Assembly (NCBI GenBank): GCA_029721515.1
Contig: CM056556.1
Coordinates: 12,730,098-12,794,097 of the forward strand
Direction: 5' to 3'
Source of the DNA: Synanceia verrucosa
Lineage: Eukaryota > Chordata > Actinopteri > Perciformes > Synanceiidae
Length of the DNA: 64,000 bases
Numbering within the stretch: position 1 is the stretch's first letter; each line of letters begins with the position of its first letter. The notes below the pieces were generated by a model. That model was not told the DNA's origin and searched no databases. It was given only the letters and a program-made list of their open reading frames with translations. The position numbers and the translations under genes were made by a program. Of the stretch, positions 1 through 12,800 are shown piece by piece.

Positions 1-1829
1 TGTCATGTGTAGAGTAAGGTGTTCCCTGCAATACGAAATACTTACTTTGCTAGTCGAGCAAGTAATCAGTGTAAAGGGTAAAATAGATAAAAGACAAAAA
101 TAGATTAATGGGACAAATTAAAAGGCAGCAATGTGAAAAATACAATATGTACTATATACACAATTTAATAATGGCTGTGCTAAGAGGAAGTGCAACATTA
201 GTAAGTGCAATATTGAGCAGAAGAGGTAATCTGTGATTGTAGACTCCTGTCAGCTGTTTTGGAGTCTGGTGGTAGAGGGAAAGAGTGGGAAATGTGGGAA
301 AATTGAATGTATGTTTGTGAAGCCTTAAAAGTTTATAAAGTGTAACTTTGCAGGAACTCTTTTCCTTTCTTAAGAGAAGCTCCTCAGCTATTCAGAATTG
401 GCTTTTCCTCACTAGTTACATCTGACAATCCTGTTGTTCATGCTGCTGGATGTTTTGTCAGATCTCACTCATGCATCATTGCTCTCACGCCATCACCAAG
501 ATCCTTTTTATACAAAAAAAAAACAGATAAAAAAAAATCAATCTTTAAGGTAAATTAGTCTCTGTGCACACTGGCAGCCATCCCAGTATGTAAATTCATG
601 TGCTAATTCACAACATGATTTCGTTTCAACTTCCAAGCAAATGAGATTTTAATTGAAAATGAGATCTTCCATAGTCTCTTTCACTGGAGATGTACGGCAG
701 GGGAATGATACTCTTCACAGATTGTTTTAAGAGACAAGGAGACTTTTTTTCTTCCTCGTCTTCCAAGCCATTTACAAAAACATTGTATGTTTCCTCAGCT
801 CACTGTTTCCCCACAACCTGCAGGTTAGAGAGAATACTGTGTGAAATTAACATTGTGCTTCATCTCCTTGTCGGTATGAAGAGGTCTGCTATTAACATTT
901 GTGTATTTTCATTATGTTAATGGCATTAACACATGCCAACAGATTGCCACCAGCGGTGCAGTAATTTTGTCTTGCTGATCATAAAGTGTCCGAGTGGGTC
1001 ATTTTGATTATGACACACTAATTACATATTGCCTTTCCCCCCAACATCCCCCACCCCCCAAACTTAGAGAGACCTACAGTCTTTAATGATAAGCTTTTAT
1101 GAGTTGGAGGAAAGAAAATAAAAGCGCTCTGCCTATGTTCCTGACGGCTATGTAGCACACATGCTTCACTGCTTCCCTTTAAACTTCCTAAATTGTGTTT
1201 CACAATAAATAGATGCCCAAGCCCTTAACTGCCAGTATTAGATTAGATGCCATTAGATGTAATAGAAAATTCTCTCCCCGTAATATTTTCATAAGAGTTT
1301 GAGGCGTTTGATTAATCTGACCACATTTTATTGCATTAATGATTTCTTTTCCTTTCCACTCTGCTGTAAAGACATTGTATACAGGCTAATGCTGTTTCCT
1401 CCCTTTCCCCTCTCTGCTCACTCTCATTCATCCTCAGCCGTTATTGCAATGCATTGTTGATGAGGTGAGTCGGCGTCTTATGTGCTTTCACTCCTAAAGT
1501 CATTCCTAATGGAGTGGAAACCTTATATTTTGTTTCCTAATGAAGCACAGGAGTGGCAGACAGCTCCGCTTGGGCTGTCCTGTGGCTGCCTGCAGGTTGA
1601 AGCCACCGGCCCGAGCCAAGCTGCTCTGAGGGAGCCAGCAGGGGATGTTGGGCCGGGCCAGCAGACAGCTCACACATGAACTTCCACACAGGCCGCAGCA
1701 GATCTGTGGATACAAACCGAAAAATGAAAAATATGCAGTGCTGTTAGCAACAACAGCAGCAGTGTGGAAGTATTATCAGAACAATATATGCTTGTACAGT
1801 TAAGTAAATCAATGATGAACCCTTGAATG

Positions 1830-2150
1830 TGACATATATTTTAAAGGTGCTCTATATGATATCCAGAGCATTAATAAGAGCATCAAACAGCTATTTGCTC
1901 TGTAAATACATGGAGGAGTGATGTCTACCTGAGCAGAGGATGACGTCGTTCTCCCTCTGTGTGTGTTGTTATCTGAGCTCCTACTTGCTTTGTTGACATA
2001 GCCGGGCCAGCCATGTGTGCCTTTTGGTGCTGTGAGATCACCCCACTGTTAGCACAGTTAGCTCATTCAGTCATCACCATGTTGAGAGCTGTGCTCAATA
2101 GGAATGCTCCCAATCTCACATTAGCACTCTAGCTGAGTGAAAGGGACCTA
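1830..2150. repeat. Possible dispersed fish repeat
   Basis: The stretch resembles, from memory, a repeat often seen in percomorph genomes (a block about 'spanning codon-poor text' with clinical landmarks TGTCTACCTGAGCAGAGGA, then CTCTGTGTGTGTTGTTATCT, then AGCACTCTAGCTGAGTGAAA). No terminal repeats or coding capacity are visible. The assignment rests on recall only; a repeat-library search would settle it. Confidence 0.3.
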
Positions 2151-2254
2151 TGTACTTTGGGTATTTTTATGGAATTAAATGCATCATATCTTGGAAACTT
2201 ATCTTGTGCTGTTTATGTTAAATCATAGAGGAACATTTTGACATTTAAGAGAAC

Positions 2255-2580
2255 ATGCTTATGTGCTTTATTGCAGACAGATAGATGAGAAGAACAATTT
2301 TACTTTCATGTCTGTACAAGGACTATGAAGCTGAGACCAGTGGTTAGCCTAGCTTAGCTTAATGACTAGAAACAAGGGGAACAGATATGTCTGAAGAAAA
2401 CCAAATTTTGAAAAGCACATTTGTTTCTTCTGTAAGAAGAAGTGAAAATGACAAGTTACAGTGTTGCCTGCAGGATCTTTTCAGTCTTCATGCTAAGCTA
2501 AGCTAACCAGCTGCTGACTGTAGTTTCATGTTTAGACAGACATTGTATTAGTCTTAGCTTCGGCCATTTCCCAAGATAAA
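2255..2580. repeat. Foldback dispersed repeat (family A)
   Basis: The left arm includes GATGAGAAGA, CATGTCTGTAC, AGCTTAGCTT and ATGACTAGAAAC. The right arm carries the reverse complements (CATGCTAAGCTAAGCTAACC, then GTTTCATGT), so the piece folds back on itself. The same left arm recurs near 4715 and 51050. It is a non-coding, MITE-like element common in percomorph fish; the superfamily cannot be set because the ends are diverged. Confidence 0.55.
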
Positions 2581-4714
2581 TGTAGTGACAACGTGTAATA
2601 AACTAAAGTAGAGGATTCATCTGTAAGTAGTCCACCAGCTGCCCAATAACTGTTTTTTTTTGTTCTGCCAGTAAATAGTAAAAATGTTGAGGCTTTGATG
2701 GCCTTGTTCACATCACAAAGCTCTGTTTAAGGTAATAGTTCTGTGCACCGAGAGTCCATGGAAAACTATCTGAGCTATTCTGAGCGGAGGTTTCGCAGCA
2801 AGGTCACTTTTAAAACAAAATGTCTCCTCTACTATCTAGGTCACAGCACATTCTGTTACTTTCTCCGAAACTTGCTTCCTTCCTTGCTTCCTTCCTGCCA
2901 CGTCTTATAATTAAACACACACAATTATCCCAAATTTAATGGGATTTCAGAACCAGGCTTTTATTTAAGAGGCAATGAATAATATTTTAATTGCATATGT
3001 AACTGTGAGATCGAAATGTGCTTCTCTCATCACGTGTAATTACCACACCACATTTCTCTACTGTGATACTCTGAGAATAAGATCAATAGCATCTTTGTTT
3101 CTGAATTTTTAAGGTCACTGTGTTACGGTTACTAATTGTGAAATCATCCAGTAGGGAAGAATAAGCACACTTAAAACGTGGACAGTGTCCTATCATTTAT
3201 TGATGTCTGTAATTAATTATATAATGCATGCCACTGAAGTAGTTTGACCTCTGAACTGATCATTATTCAGAGTGTAGCAGCATCAATCAAACTGCTTTTC
3301 TCAGATCTATTTCTGTGCACCCCCTGAGGGACAGACAGGGCACCCACTGTATCCTCATTTGTATTCAGCTGACCACAACCTTAGTATGAATGAGTTAAAG
3401 TCTCTATCAGACATAGACTGGATGAGAAGCAGTAATAGGAGACTGTACAAGCTGCTGCTGAACTCTGCAGCTTTGGCCTCACTGCCTCAAACTCCAAAAG
3501 AGCAATTTTCTTTATAGGACTTTGGTGTATTTACTGATTCTGTTTCTCTCAGTTCCACCACAGAAACGACATGTATTTACTCGTCTTTGTGTAGTTTTCG
3601 GGATCCAGTAATGACTGGCTCAGTGGTGTTATTCACCCTCGATGCATCGTAATGACCATATGAATGTCTGCCTTTTGGATGGAGTGCTGGCCAGATTGTA
3701 TGGGCTATCTGGAAGGAGCGAAACGCATCGCTGCCCAGCCTGAGGTTTAGAGGTGGTGCTGATGTCCCACTCCACCAAGCATCCCAGGCTCTCCTCAGGA
3801 CGGGTGTATTAGAATAAGTCATTTCATTGTTAATTTAAATGGCTTAATACATCACTGTAAGGTAACAGAGTGATGTGTGAGCAGCAGAGGGAGAGAGATG
3901 CCAAGGGGTGTTTCTTTAATATCAAATGAAATTGAATCCTGCATTACCTCACTTGTGCCGTTTCTCAAGCAGCTCCCAGGCTATTAATGGAAAGCTGTAA
4001 CAGGATTGGTTCAGTCTTTTGGTTCTTTAATTTCACCGCAGCTCCCAGATGTTAGGTCTTTGTCTCATTGCTGATCCCTGGCTGATCTATGGTGTTGTCT
4101 TTATCCCGCCTCCAGTCCATTGTGGCTGTGTGTTGTGTTATTGGGTCAGGTGAATCTGTCAAGGACAGAGAGTTGGGCAGTTCACACACCAGGGGGATAA
4201 TTACAGGGTGATTGGTTTCCTGGCGCTCTCTGCTCTCACTATCTTTGTCTCCTCGCTGTTAGCCTCGCCCTTACATAAATGCACACAGCATGTCTGGCAC
4301 TGGAAGTCGACCAAATAAAGCCGCTTAGTCCCGGGATTCAGGCCCTTTTACCTATTTGATCTCTAGGGTGATGTTTTAACCAGCTGTGCTTGTTTAATAG
4401 AAAGCATGTGCACCATTGTTTACAGATGTTTGTGGATTTATTTACACCAGTGGATTGACTAGAACTCAGAAGACAGCTGACTTCTCCACTACCTCATCTG
4501 CTGCTATTATTAACCTAACCTCCTCCCATCGATAATTCATCACAGTTACCTTCTAATCTCACACGTTTCTGTCCCACTCAGCCCTGAATCCTCTCATCTG
4601 CATGTCCTTTCTGGGTCATAATGACACACTCTCTCAAGCTGCTGTTCAAGTTCACAGAGGGAACACCAGTTTAATTAATTACTCGGTAAAACCAGTTCCA
4701 CTTTTGACCCTAAA

Positions 4715-4850
4715 GAAAGAGTTTGACATTTTAGGAAATACCCACATTTGCTTTCTCGTAGAGAGTTAGAGTGATGGATGGAGTTACAGACAGGGCACAG
4801 GGTGGCTTAGCTTAGCATGAAGACTGGAAATAGCAAGTCTGGCTGATTTC
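4715..4850. repeat. Partial family A repeat
   Basis: One arm only of the family seen at 2255. Landmarks are TTTGACATTTTAGGAAATA, CTTTCTCGTAGAGAGTTAGA, then GGCTTAGCTTAGCATGAAGA and CTGGAAATAGC. No second arm follows, so it looks truncated. Confidence 0.5.
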
Positions 4851-7528
4851 TAGTGCATCAGTTTTTGAATGTGTGGCTCTATTACCAAGTAAAAGTCACA
4901 AACTCTCCCTGACATCTCAAAACATGCAGGTGATATGCATGAGTTTGAATGAGGTTTTTTGGACTTTCTACTGCAGCTGTCAGTAAACACGCTAGCAGAT
5001 TAGCTCTGCTAATCCCGTTGGTCACGTGACCCTCACTTTTGCAGTTTGCAGTGGTTTGTCTCTCCTTACGCATTGACTTTCTGCTGTAGCTTCATATTTA
5101 AAATACACACACAACGCTGATATTGTTGTAGTTTTCTCATCTAACTCCCAGCAAGAAAGTGTATTTTCCAAAACACCAAATACAAAACTATTCCTTTAGT
5201 CTCCATCATTACACCCATACATGTTGGACAGGGCTTATATTTCTGTAATGTGTGTACTGTTGAAAGTTTGTAACCTTGACAGGCCTGTTTTCATTTGGAG
5301 GGGGGCTTTAACTTGTTTGTAAGGCCCTGATGCCGACAGGTACGTTGCACACCTTCTCACCTGCACGTAGTCTTGATAGAAATCTCTGGGCTTCAGTTCA
5401 CAGAGAGAGAAAGAGCTCTATCTATTTGCACTTCCTGACTTTGAAAGCTGTCAGCAGAGTAACGTGGGGCTGTTTCAGTACTCTGGACAGTTCCTCCTCA
5501 GAGACCTGCAGAGTGTTCAAACCGGAGGCTCTCACCTCACCCCAAAGTCTGACTGAGGACACCAAGACTGAGTCCAACCCTGAGATTTGCCACTAGCACA
5601 CTGTGTTGTGTGCGTTTGTATGATGAGTCCACCGAGTCACCCAGCCCTGCCCCCACATACGCATATCATCCACCCAGAGCCATTCTATCTGTATGGAAAT
5701 TTAGGCTCCACAGCTGGAATCCCACAAAGCACTGTCATCTACTAATAGTTATTATCTCTTTGGCCTGCTCCCTCACAAAAAAGCCCTGCAATACAAGCAC
5801 ATCGCATCTTTATGGTAATGCCCTACAATATAGCCCCTAGCTATGGTGCATAGACCTTTGTTATCATTACGATAATTCCCATTCTCACTTGACTCCTCAT
5901 TACAGCACTGAAGCTGCTCGGGGTTGGATAAAGACAAATTCCTGCATTTTTCTTTATTACACTGTAGAATACAGTGTTGATACACAAACCTTAAACTCTC
6001 TAAATAAATATGGTGAGGCACTCTGTATAATGGCAATCAAGCATAAGAGGTGTCATAGTGAGTTATCAGTAGAGAGGTCTATTTGTTGTAGATTAGGCTA
6101 CAGTCAATGTCATAGCATCATATTTTGATATTTCTGCACAAAACTATTTTGTCCTAATTAATAACATTAAGTAAATTACCTTTGAAAGCTACAAATAAAA
6201 TCAGTTGACACCTTTTGATGAGATTTAGGAGGATTTCCATTAGCCTATTGTTTCTGAGGTCAAGAGTGAACTTGAAATCATGACCAAATTATTGTTTTTT
6301 GTATTAAGAGTTTTGTCAGTGAAACAAAGTCATTTGCAATTTTATGTTGGTGTTATTTTCTGAAGGTGGAGAGTGAAACTTCTAGCTTTTGTGTATCTTC
6401 GGCCTTCTTCCGTGCATCCTTTGCATTCCCCTGCGTATTGCATATTTGCACTTCTGACATGTGAATTTAGCTTTATATATATATTTTACTTTAAGGGTAT
6501 GCCACATTGCATTTCACTGCACAAATGACCCATACAGTATGTGATGGTTAAAGCTCTGAATCCTTCCTGTTCTCCTCTGATGAGGATGGAGTCCCTCAGT
6601 GAAACAAGGCTGAATTTGCCAGAGGATTTCTTATCAGGTTTTGCACAATCAAATTAACAGAAGAGCAGGTGATTTACTGCTCACATATGCCATGATGAGC
6701 TTTAGGGCCATCTCTGTGTAAGAAGCAAAGCGCAGAGAGACACGGACCTCGCCGTGGCTGCTCGCGTCCTTGTGCCTCCTCATGAATGCCCACACAAGGC
6801 CTCTGGATTGACACAAAAAAAGTAATTGCGGTGTGATTGGCACAGCTTGTCCCGTGCAGCCTGCATCCCGCACTTGAAGGCTCTCCTCAGAGCACCCTCA
6901 TTGTCACACAGCCTTTTAGCACCTTTGTTCCTGCCATCCCCTAGGACCTCACAGCTCACCATCGGCAGATGAGTCCCTGTCTGTGACAAAAGGGTCCCTG
7001 CGCTCAGTCTCATTTGATGCAGTGATGAACTCTCTCTCCCCCATCCCTTCTTCACTCACACACATATTGAACACCACCTCCTGTGAGAAGAAATGTCCCG
7101 TTTAGCAGTGGAGGATGTGGGGGTCAGGACCCAGGGGTGGGCTTTCAGGAGACAAATAAACATCAAAGCAGGAGATGGGTGATGTCTTGTTTACACATTA
7201 GCAACCATTTAGCAAGTCTCACTGTTTTCACTGCGTCTCTCAGACAGATGATCTCCCTCTTTTGTTGTCTTTGCAGCTCAGTATCCAGTCTGGATAAACA
7301 CTGCAGTGAATGATTTGAACAGTCTGAGTTGATCTCGATGAGGATCTGTGTAACTGCTGCTGTAAATGACGATGAGTCAGTTAGAATAGGTTGTGTTTCA
7401 TATCACATTTTTAATGAATAACTGTGCCTCATCCAGCATGTTGGAAAGATCCAGACTAATTAGCCAGCAGCAGTTTTCAGTCCCTTATACCCTTCCACTG
7501 TTGGTTTTTGTGATGCCCAAACTGGCAA

Positions 7529-7550
7529 ACACACACACACACGCACACAC
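7529..7550. repeat. Short (AC)n microsatellite
   Basis: About eleven AC units with one AC-to-GC interruption. Simple sequence, no other signal. Confidence 0.8.
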
Positions 7551-8744
7551 TTACAAACTGCGTCTTTCTAATGCCATCTAATGAGGTGATGACCAACCAC
7601 TTGTTATAATTGCTTCACTCTCCTTTTAATTTTCAAGCTTATTAATCATATGTAGAGTTATTTAAGAATGCATAAATTAATCTTAGATTAAAAAGCCTAT
7701 CAAAGCCTCAAAACAATTAAAGAGTAAGGTAAGATTTCCCCTGGGCTGGCACTTTTATTTTAATAGAGTGTTCAGGTGATTATCATACTTTGATGCAGCA
7801 CTGTGATTAATGCAGACACACTTTTAAATGAGCTGTTCTCTGTGGTTCAAGAACAAGCAGGATCCTGGGAATGACCTTACTGGTTTTTGGGGGTCACTTT
7901 TCTCATTTCCTGTTGTAGACACACTAAAAGTCTGTGAATGTTGCATTTTGTTTGAAAATAGATATTTTATTTAAATCTATAGTGTTGGATTTTTCAGGTT
8001 TATTTGCAGTCTCTTTATAGTTGAAGTAGTGTTTTAGGTGATTTCACTCCAGTTGGAGTTATTCACGCTGTCAATAAAGCTTTGAATTTATCTATGACTT
8101 TTAATTAAGATGTTTGTGTTGTGAAGATTTAACAGGCCATGTCCGTTCAATAATCGATAGATAAGCAGATGGAGGACATTTAAATTTGCGCTTTTGACGT
8201 GAGGACACCTCCGTCTGTTCACTTATATGGACTTTTGCTTTTTCACATAAGATTCATTCTGCATTTTTCTGACACTCGTCTCATTGATAAAATGTTTCAT
8301 CTCAGAGGTGAATCGATTTGCGATTGTGAAATAATGATTTTATAATATTTTTCAGGATTTTTTGTCTTCTCCAGGTGAAGAAACAATTTGGGCATTAAAT
8401 CATGTCATTATTATTCTTATTCTTATTATTACGAAATTAGCCACATGTATTCAGATAAACACCACATCTTCTATCTCTCGATATCAGTGACTAATGAAGG
8501 AGAAATTGTCTTTAATGCTGTCCAGCTCAGTCCTGTTTGAAGGGTCGTGTCGTGTTTCCTTCATCAATATTTCATCAGTGCTTGGCTGCCAGATGACAAA
8601 GATTCATCTAGAAGAGCTTTATTACATTTAAAAAGTTGAACACTTTCCAATTTGTTCCTCTGTCTGGTTTGAACAAAACAAAATAAAAAAGGCTAAAAAC
8701 CGCAGATCTCGGTGGCTCCAGAGCAGGTGTGGTTTTTTTTTTTT

Positions 8745-9180
8745 GTAGAGAAACGCGCGTGGGCGAAGTGTGGCTGAACCCGTGGGAACTCAGCACGTGC
8801 TGAAGGCCTGCACGCGGGCCCTGACTGACTCCACGCACGCCACAATGTGTCTTTGGGCCCCTGCTGTTTTTTTTTTAAACACCAAATCATCCGTGCGTAA
8901 TTTTAATGACATTGCGCTTTTTCCCTCAAACACTGAAAGCGCAAAAGAATTAATTAAATAGTCGCTACAATAAGCTTTTTTTTTAAAAAAAAAAATTATT
9001 TAAACACATAGGATGGTTAACAAAGAATATTTAGTTACTGTTTTTTTGGTACTAGAACACAACACTATATGCAGACCTGCTGGTCATGAATCCATACTTA
9101 ACGCAGACTGTGTTAGTGGGAGTGCCTCGCCATAAGTTTTGCCGTCACTATAGAGGGGGCTGTTCCCCTGTCAGCCTGCC
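8745..9180 (+). promoter_or_regulatory. skor1: Probable skor1 promoter-proximal region
   Basis: CpG-rich sequence appears at about 8750-8850 (GAAACGCGCGTGGGCGAAG and neighbours) within an otherwise AT-rich flank, a few hundred bases before the presumed first exon. No clear TATA box is seen near 9150. The placement is inferred from the downstream exon and base composition; the transcription start is not fixed by sequence. Confidence 0.35.
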
Positions 9181-9394
9181 ATGTGGACATTGACGCTGCT
9201 GCTGCAACACACACCGACCGCGGGGAGCAGAGAGAGAGGAGGGAGGCGGTGCCGCACGGACAACAGCTTCCCACTCCTAAAGCAAACGTCTTCTTACATC
9301 CTGCAATCAGCAACAGACTGTACACTCCTCACCACTTCTCACTGCATCACGGCTTTCTCATTCACGACGGAGGGGAGCTGCGCGAACACTGAAG
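9181..9394 (+). other. skor1: Probable 5' UTR exon of skor1
   Basis: A GC-richer block ends at 9394 with a near-perfect splice donor (GAAG|GTGAGT, GT at 9395). The coding exon downstream opens after a CTCTGCAG acceptor at 9802 and carries the expected start at 9820, so an upstream non-coding exon is needed. The left edge is only an estimate. An ATG at 9181 opens a frame that runs into the intron; if it lies within the transcript it would be an upstream open frame that overlaps the splice site. Confidence 0.5.
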
Positions 9395-9819
9395 GTGAGT
9401 GTTTGGGAAACTGATTTCGATAGAGTCTGTGAGTGTCATCACTTCAATCCATCCATTACATAGTGTTTTACGCGCGGTCTGTTGGAATTACTGCATGCAG
9501 TTATAGCGAATTTAAAACCTACTTTTAACAGTGAAATAAGGGGCTGAAGTTGTAGATTATAAATAATTAAATTGAGTTTTAAGTGTAGGTAATATCCTGT
9601 GTTATACATTATATTAATTTATGCAACTTCATGAAAATGAAGTCCTGTAATTGTGCGCTCTGTTTCTATTTTTAACACAACTAATCTGCTGTGAAAAAGA
9701 ACTGGAAAAATTCTATTAAATGGTTATTAGAAGGCTTTATTATATGCTGTTACCAATACGAGAAACATTTTCAAATCTTAATGTCAGACGTTGTCTCTGC
9801 AGCCTTCAGGCCTCCAAGG

Positions 9820-12800
9820 ATGGACTCCATACCTGCGGGACGAGACTCCAGCTCCTCGCCAAGCTCCAAACAAGAACTTTCCTACCCGGGCACCAAGAAC
9901 CTGAAGCCCAACCAAGTGGGAGAGACGGTGCTGTACGGAATACCGATCGTGTCTTTGGTGATAGATGGCCAAGAGAGACTTTGCCTTGCGCAGATATCTA
10001 ACACGCTGTTGAAGACTTACAGCTATAACGAGATCCACAACCGACGCGTGGCGCTGGGGATCACCTGCGTCCAGTGCACCCCAGTCCAGCTGGAGATTCT
10101 GCGGAGAGCTGGTGCGATGCCCATCTCCTCCAGGCGCTGCGGGATGATCACTAAACGCGAGGCCGAGAGACTTTGCAAGTCCTTCCTGGGAGCTCATGCG
10201 CCGCCTAAACTTCCAGAAAATTTCGCCTTCGATGTTTCCCACGAGTGCGCCTGGGGGAGTCGAGGCAACTTCATCCCGGCCAGATACAACAGTTCCAGGG
10301 CCAAGTGCATCAAGTGCTCCTATTGCAACATGTATTTTTCTCCAAATAAATTCATATTTCACTCTCACCGCACGCCAGAGTCCAAGTACACACAGCCAGA
10401 TGCGGCTAATTTTAATTCTTGGAGGCGACACCTGAAATTAACAGATAAAGCCAGCCCGTTAGATGTGATGCACGCATGGGAGGACGTGAAGGCCATGTTC
10501 AATGGAGGGAGTCGCAAGAGGACACTGCCCGGCTGCGGGTCTGAGTCCTCCTTAAAGTCACAAGGACACAACCGTCCCCGAGACTCGCCTGAGATCCCTG
10601 CAAAGATCCTCAGCTGCGAGGATAACGGGGGTGGCGTGGCCAGTCCACGCAGCTACCCGGTCATCCCGGTTCCTAGCAAAGGCTTCGGGATGCTGCAGAA
10701 GATCCCGCCGCCGCTCTTCCCTCATCCGTACGGTTTCCCAGCTTTTGGCCTGTGCCAGAAGAAAGACGAGAGCATGCTGGGAGAGCAGAGCAAAGCGGGC
10801 CTGCAGGGCGTCCTGTGGCCTGGCACCAAGGACAGCGCCTACCACTCCTTCCCCATGTTCTGGCCCGCGGCCGGCGCGTTGCCCATGCCTCCCTATCCAC
10901 AGACTCAGCACAAACCGCCTCCAGAGTTGCTGTGTCTTCCAAGGCAGGCCAACATGGACACATCCGAGCACAGCGACCGGAGCACCAACACGTCCAAAGA
11001 CAGCGTGGTTGAAAACGAGCGCTGCTCCAGCACTCAGTCTGCGCGCAACGAAGACGACAAGTCCGGGGACGAGGCAAGGCAGCCGGAGGGGTCGACCCTG
11101 GCGCCCCGGAAGATCAGCTACGTGTCCGCGTTCAGACCTGTCATTAAAGACGCGGACTGCATCGCCAAGTTGTACGGCAACAGGGGCGCGTACAACGGGT
11201 GTCGCACCGGCTATTTGTCGCCTGATTTTTTAAGCGAGAGCTCGAGCTACCGGTCCATGTCCCCGTGCGTGGACAGCGAGGGCGAGCCGGACGTGGACGT
11301 GGAAACAAATAAAACACCAGAGGGTGAGGAGGACGCGCGGCCTCTGGTGTGTCCTCGGACTCCTCCTTTGGCTCACAATGTGTCACCAAACGACTCAGAC
11401 TCCAAGAGCCTGCAGGAGAGCTTGCACATGGCCCAGTCCTGTGACAGGGAAGTGCACAGCAAGCAGTTTTCAGAGCCCCACATAGCTGCAACTTTCACTG
11501 AAGTGAGTGACTTATAACAGAGAAGCACTGGCCTTAATACAAACTGTAATATGTCCCTGCAAACGGGCTTCTTTCCTGCTGTTTGTGTGTGTTTTTTTAA
11601 ACAGATAAATGTCTGTGTTCTTGTGTCTTCTATGTTAAAACAGCATGTCCACAATATTTAGCAGAAGAAAAAAAACACAAATCAATCCTGAATCCTAAAT
11701 AAAAATGTATACACTTCTACTTAGAGTATATTTTAATTCGTAATTTATTTATTTATTTGTAATTATTTTTACCAAACCATTTGTAATTCAAGAGTTGAAA
11801 GAAGTGGTGATTGTGTCTTCTTTAGGTGTTCACACCGGAGAGAGGTGAGCTGCAACAAAGGAGCAGTCCCTTTCAGTTCAGACCTGCCAATTACAAGACT
11901 GGAGTACTTACAGCAAATGGTTAGACATTTTTTCCTGCTTTTATAAGAAATATTTAGCTGTAAAAAAGGCTCAAAAATACATCGATTTATTTTCTCTTAA
12001 GATGAGAGTGCGAGTAAAGAAGAGCCGTCTTCCACAGTGGAGGAGATCGAAACGAAATCTTATAACGAACAAAGCAGCGAGGAGAGAGAGCCGGATGAGG
12101 GTAAGTTACACCGAGGTCAGCCAAAAGAGGTTTTCTCTGTTATTATGAGCAACATTTTCTAAAAGATACATGTCTACTTTTTTTATTGCAGATAGATGAA
12201 TATAATTTATCTTTTGTGTATTCAGGAGAGGACGCAGCAGGCAGAGCTCTGCCAACACAAAGAGCCATAGAAAGTCTGGCGAAAGGTGAGACCATGTCTT
12301 ACTGTTAGATAAAATGACTGACAGATTACAGCAAAAACAGCATTATAAAATAAAATGTATCAAGGTCATAGCATTTTGGATAATTGTTACTGGATTTAAA
12401 GTAAATCTGAATTTTTTTTTTCACAGCAGCATTAGCCTATTTGATTTTTGTTCTAAAAAACGTTAAAGGGGAAGCTTTTTTTCACTGCAAGCCCAGGAAG
12501 CCCTGCTCTGAATTATTGGTGTAAATGATGATGTGTCCTCATCACTGTCACTTAAAAATAGAAAAGTGTCCTAGAAGGAAGATGATGTAAAAGCCTGCTG
12601 TACCTTTTTTTGTGTCTGCTCTTCTAGAGGAACTGCAGAAGCAGCTGTTAGAGCAAGTTGAGCTGAGGAAAAAGCTGGAACGTGAATTTCAAAACTTGAA
12701 AGGTAAGCTAAATTCTGCAGCAGTGCATATCCTCCACTGGTTTTGGCTTTTATCCCCACAGCAGTGGATTGACTGAACTATCTTTCTGGTGCATGTTAGA

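Larger units (their letters stand above)
1..9180. other. Non-coding region upstream of skor1
   Basis: No open reading frame here shows recognisable protein similarity or a convincing exon with splice sites; the open frames are short and look random. The stretch is AT-rich, with scattered repeats (listed separately) and long unique parts. Genes like skor1 that control neural development usually sit beside distal enhancers, so conserved non-coding elements are plausible, but conservation cannot be judged from one sequence. Confidence 0.6.

Noticed and set aside
9691..9819. Upstream extension of the skor1 frame (43 codons)
   Set aside because: It begins with GTG, includes an intronic-looking AT-rich stretch and a splice acceptor at 9802, and has no similarity to the SKOR1 N terminus.
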